Of a stretch of 64,000 bases of DNA, positions 61,201 through 64,000 are shown one piece after another. Source of the stretch: Owenia fusiformis (lineage: Eukaryota > Annelida > Polychaeta > Sabellida > Oweniidae); NCBI GenBank assembly GCA_903813345.2, contig CAIIXF020000005.1, positions 35,403,375 to 35,467,374 of the forward strand, read 5' to 3'. How positions within the stretch are numbered: position 1 is the stretch's first letter; the number at the start of each line of letters is the position of its first letter. The translations under genes and the position numbers were made by a program. The notes beneath the pieces are model-generated. The model saw nothing but the letters and a program-made list of their open reading frames with translations. It was not told the DNA's origin and searched no databases.

Positions 61201-61816
61201 GCAGATATTCATTTTCTGGAAGAGATAAAAAAGCTAGTTAGTTTCACATTATGTCCTGACCCTCAAAAAAACTGTGGAATTTCTGCACAGATATGATTTC
61301 ATACGCAAAGCACATAAATGTATTATCCAGCACCTATTTTTAACTATTTAGTGTCAAGTTGACCCAGAGTTTCAAATATCAACCACTGTTTAGTCTTTTA
61401 ATGATAAAGTTTCATTTAACATAGGAGCAAAATATGTTTGTGTATGTAAGAAAATGAGTAATGTTGTGGTGTGTTAAAAGGTAGAAGAGAGTATCAGACT
61501 GTGCCATTTTCCCCAAAAACACACAAAACATCTCACTTAAAGAGCAGAATGTTAGCCTTAAAAATTACCCAGCATGCCCAAAACCTATTCTTGGCACTAA
61601 TCTGGTTTTGTATTTGTAAAAATTTCTGATAAAATACAATAATACATAATAGCCATTTTCTGACAGACTTACCAGCATCAGTATATGTACTTAGTGAATT
61701 TTTTTTAATAAATTTGAATTTCTAAATACATCTACTGTATATTCTTCACATAATTTAAAATTAACAAAATAACCCACCTCTCTCTCTGTAAGTTTCACAT
61801 GACTTGGATACATCAG
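49171..61816 (-). CDS. DENND6: DENN domain-containing protein 6 (FAM116), 18 exons, lacking the first exon
   Basis: Exons on the minus strand, 5' to 3': 61778-61816, 61066-61215, 60651-60731, 59373-59478, 59039-59118, 58575-58637, 58110-58165, 57564-57686, 57148-57243, 56059-56150, 54594-54653, 54098-54162, 53000-53026, 51122-51211, 50500-50663, 50163-50265, 49531-49605, 49171-49293. All join in one frame: 1593 bases, 530 residues plus TGA. Hallmarks are [13 protein letters not shown] near residue 16, [13 protein letters not shown], the APEYFD block, [38 protein letters not shown] and [10 protein letters not shown]. After these come [37 protein letters not shown] and GPQLTSG-K-GDW-GLYR. These match the animal DENND6A/B family, whose members are guanine-nucleotide exchange factors for Rab14 on endosomal membranes. 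Vertebrate proteins have about 600 residues; the missing ~80 N-terminal residues fit one upstream exon, not found before 64000. Exon 53000-53026 is only 27 bases. Invertebrates usually carry a single DENND6 gene. Confidence 0.93.
49890..50070. mobile_element. TA-flanked CAGTARAACC-family element in a DENND6 intron
   Basis: It starts CAGTAAAACCTGTATATATT and ends GGACTCTACTT, flanked by TA on both sides. Internal GACCAGTCCCAGTGGTGTTT and CCAATCTAAACACTTC resemble the complement of the copy at 26562. Confidence 0.65.
50785..50930. repeat. Dispersed repeat copy 2 in a DENND6 intron, ending in a hairpin
   Basis: ACAAGGCATTAACATG, CACCTGCTATTTGTTACAGA and ACACGGGCACAAAAAAAGTT match the copies at 16335 and 57711. 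The end is a perfect 12-bp-stem palindrome, ATATATCACCAC-TTTTT-GTGGTGATATAT. Confidence 0.7.
52516..52541. repeat. Hairpin with CATGGGCTT arms, second copy
   Basis: CATGGGCTTCCAAGAGAAAG followed by CCCATG forms a 9-10-bp stem with a short loop, sharing its arms with the hairpin at 20340 but not its flanks. Confidence 0.6.
53400..53696. mobile_element. CAGTARAACC-family element in a DENND6 intron (left end uncertain)
   Basis: The right end GGATTTTACTG is followed by TA. Internal GACCACATACCTTCATCATG with GCATTCCAATAATATG parallels GACCACATAGCTTTATGGCA with GCATTCCAGAAATTCG in the copy at 26562. The left boundary is approximate. Confidence 0.5.
56151..56890. repeat. 20-bp minisatellite directly upstream of a DENND6 splice acceptor
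   Basis: The unit ACATGGAACAGCATTGTAAG recurs for about 730 bases. A higher-order unit of exactly 80 bases is marked by ACAACTAAGT at 56451, 56531, 56611 and 56691. The array starts within 10 bases of the acceptor of the exon 56059-56150. On the minus strand each unit supplies CTTACAATGCTGTTCTATGT, a pyrimidine-rich word containing a CTTAC branchpoint-like motif. Confidence 0.88.
57711..57830. repeat. Dispersed repeat copy 3 in a DENND6 intron
   Basis: ACAAGGCATTAACATGCAAA, ATGTCACCACTTGCCATTTG and CACAAAAGTTGGAGACTATA match copies 1 and 2. The terminal hairpin seen in the others is lost here. Confidence 0.65.
58690..58941. mobile_element. Diverged CAGTARAACC-family element in a DENND6 intron
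   Basis: The left end AGTAAAATCTGTATATGTGA plus ACACC and a right end AATGTACTG followed by TA resemble the family ends, with substitutions. It lies between the exons at 58575-58637 and 59039-59118. Confidence 0.45.
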
Positions 61817-61819
61817 CTG

Positions 61820-64000
61820 AAATAAAATGGAGTGAGAAGTTAAAACATCGTTACATTGAACATAGAAATATTTGTAACCACTCTCACCTCATTTCAAAGA
61901 AGTGGTATTGATTTTCGTGGCATGAATGTTTGAGATCTTCAATGCCGAGGATAGTCCTGTATAAAAATGTACAAAACATTTATTTCTCAGGGATAGGAAT
62001 TTGAAAAAAGCAGCTTTTAAATGGTCTCAATGACAGAAAAATGAAGTGATAAATATTTCCTTTATCCACATAAATTTGGGTTTAATATAAACATGTTTCA
62101 TAAAATAACAAGCGCCAACTGCTTAAGGCACTGGTTAGTGACGCAAATTAGATGACAAAAGAATTCTTGGTGATTGGCTTATATTAAAGCTTTACATGGA
62201 ACAATAAAAAAATTTATTTCTTAATTTATCAAATATTTCCAATCAGATCAAGGCACATCTAAATTTTTGAAAAATTATAATGCAAGCCAAGGTTATTTTC
62301 TGGTTCAAAATAAAGTATGGAGACATCCAATAGTGTATTACTTTGGGGGAAAACTGAATTGATAAAAAAGGGCCTGATTTGATGGGCCATATCCATGTCC
62401 CAACGAATAGAACACATGTATAAGTTGAATTTCTGAAAATTTTCAAATGCTCGTATAAAATCCATCAGCCTATTTACTTATCAACCGAGTTTGATGGCAT
62501 CAAGTGTTAATGCATTATGCCATAGGTTTCTCCCCCAGACAATCAATGATGTCCTATTGTTATTGCTCATATAATATCTCACATACCATGGATATATCTT
62601 GAGAATAACTTTTGGGTATATATTATTGCCGAAATATCGGAAATAATCAACAGAACAACCAAACTCCAGAATTAAACACAATCGATTCCTTCGATTCGGT
62701 TATCGAGGGGAATCCCCATTGAGTCACACAAGTGCACACAAGTGCCCACAAGCGCCTTGAACCAGGGAGCCAATCAGGTTTATGATAAACAAATCAACTA
62801 CCAATCAGATAATAGGAGGACTTTCCCAGAATATTCAATCTTCAGATTGAATTGATTTCTTCGAAAATAATTAGATCGGCCAGCACAATCGCAAAATTAA
62901 CACTAAAAGAGGGGGATTTGGGACTTCTTCTTTGGTAAGTAGATGGGTATATATGTGGTGAAACTCAATATGCAAAAAAGTCCAGAGGGGTCTTGATTGT
63001 GCTATCCTATGGCACAGAGCCTCTTTAAGCTACTGGGTAACTAGAAATAGAGATACTGTACTTGAAAATAGATCCGAATATCATGGGAAATTCCAGAGAT
63101 TCCAGCCAGATCATATTCATAGTAGTAGGCTTAGGGCTCAATAAATAAACCTCAAGATACTGGTAAGACATTGAATTGAAAAAATCACTGGAAAAAATGA
63201 CCACCCTTCAAAACTTCCCTCAAACGAAGTGATACCTCTCTTTTCAACAACAGATCTCACAAGTCTTGTAGATAGCCTATTACTTCATCTTTCTATTGCA
63301 ATTTGTTTTGTTCTATAAACTCTGTATTTTAAGTTTAACTGTAGCATATGTTTTTTGTCTGCTCCGGGTTTGTCACAGAAATTTATGTAATGGCTGCACA
63401 ATCATGAAATGAAAAATAGAAAAAACACCTTGCAGCTTGGTGTCTCATGAGGTAATAATCACTGAGATACTGATACTACTACACACGATCGTGCCAGCAT
63501 CAATGGGAAATTCAACCATTTCCTTAAAAAACTGTTTCTACCCGATCTGAAGAGGTATTAGAAATGCCACATCTGGACAAGTTTATTTTTCAAAGGGTGA
63601 TGAATTTTGGTGATTCCATTCTGTCACTTTTTTATCATTGCCCGCCATATTGAAAATGAAAATTGAGGAGAAAATGCAATCTAGTTCTAATAAGTTTCAC
63701 GGGGAGTCAGTCACTCCCTCCCCCTCTCTATTATACCCTTTTTTAGAAGGTTTCATTTACTGAACACAGCTGGCTAAAAATCCAGCTAAGGAACTGTTCA
63801 GATAGACAATTTAGACTAGAATTTTTTTCATGGCCTGACTTCGTCGCTAACATGCTAAATATAAGAGTTAGCTGACGTTTGGGAGTCTGACTTACCTTCT
63901 AAAGGTTAGAACCCGAATCTTAATGAAACCATATCACCTTTGTTGCGTCGATGATGATGCATAAACACAGCATTTGATAGAAATTAGTGTAAATGCTTTT
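61820..64000. other. Probable first intron or upstream region of DENND6; no exon found
   Basis: I searched the minus strand for a phase-0 exon that would encode the expected DENND6 N-terminus and found none. A donor-like site (AGAAG then GTAAGTCAGA on the minus strand, near 63896) exists, but the sequence before it has the wrong frame for this protein. No repeat element with clear ends is visible. Confidence 0.5.

Noticed and set aside
61862-61960. Possible DENND6 first coding exon just upstream of 61816
   Set aside because: The translated frames do not fit the expected N-terminal region and the phase is not right.

Overview
This window is animal nuclear DNA. The evidence is spliced genes with GT-AG introns, AATAAA signals, TA-flanked DNA transposons and many minisatellites. 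It is AT-rich and gene-poor. A single DENND6-type gene, a PRD-class homeobox gene with the 46/47 homeodomain intron and a P-element-like transposase remnant suggest an invertebrate metazoan, perhaps a marine deuterostome or lophotrochozoan. I cannot name the species. There is one run of exactly 500 N (6501-7000), a scaffolding gap.

Layout: (a) 1-7000: a minus-strand transposase-derived gene fragment (2362-3510), then a ~203-bp tandem repeat array split by a hAT-like element with a perfect 8-bp target duplication, then the gap. (b) 7000-26400: no confident gene. It holds a 42-bp minisatellite, a G/T-rich degenerate repeat tract, a 3.2-kb foldback element whose core is a 21-bp-based minisatellite with a 385-bp higher-order repeat, and several TIR elements, mostly with TA target duplications. 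(c) 26426-32300: an unrecognised three-exon gene for a 407-residue protein on the plus strand, convergent with a small single-pass membrane protein gene on the minus strand that has KCNE-like architecture. (d) 32800-37400: transposon copies and featureless AT-rich DNA. (e) 37659-43950: a four-exon divergent PRD-class homeobox gene (460 aa) with a PLDLS motif. Its inferred 3' UTR holds a 54-bp minisatellite that repeats AATAAA eleven times, a second 20/21-bp array and a 42-bp-stem hairpin. (f) 49171-61816: eighteen minus-strand coding exons, in consistent phase, of a DENND6 (FAM116) orthologue. Only the first coding exon is missing, and it probably lies beyond the right edge.

The genes do not form a pathway: DENND6 is a membrane-traffic regulator, the homeobox protein a probable transcriptional repressor, the small membrane protein perhaps an ion-channel subunit. 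The region's main theme is repeat invasion of gene parts. Related TIR elements sit in introns of at least four gene models. Minisatellites touch a stop codon, a splice acceptor and a polyadenylation region. All gene structures here were joined by eye from splice sites and reading frame, without transcript or database support.
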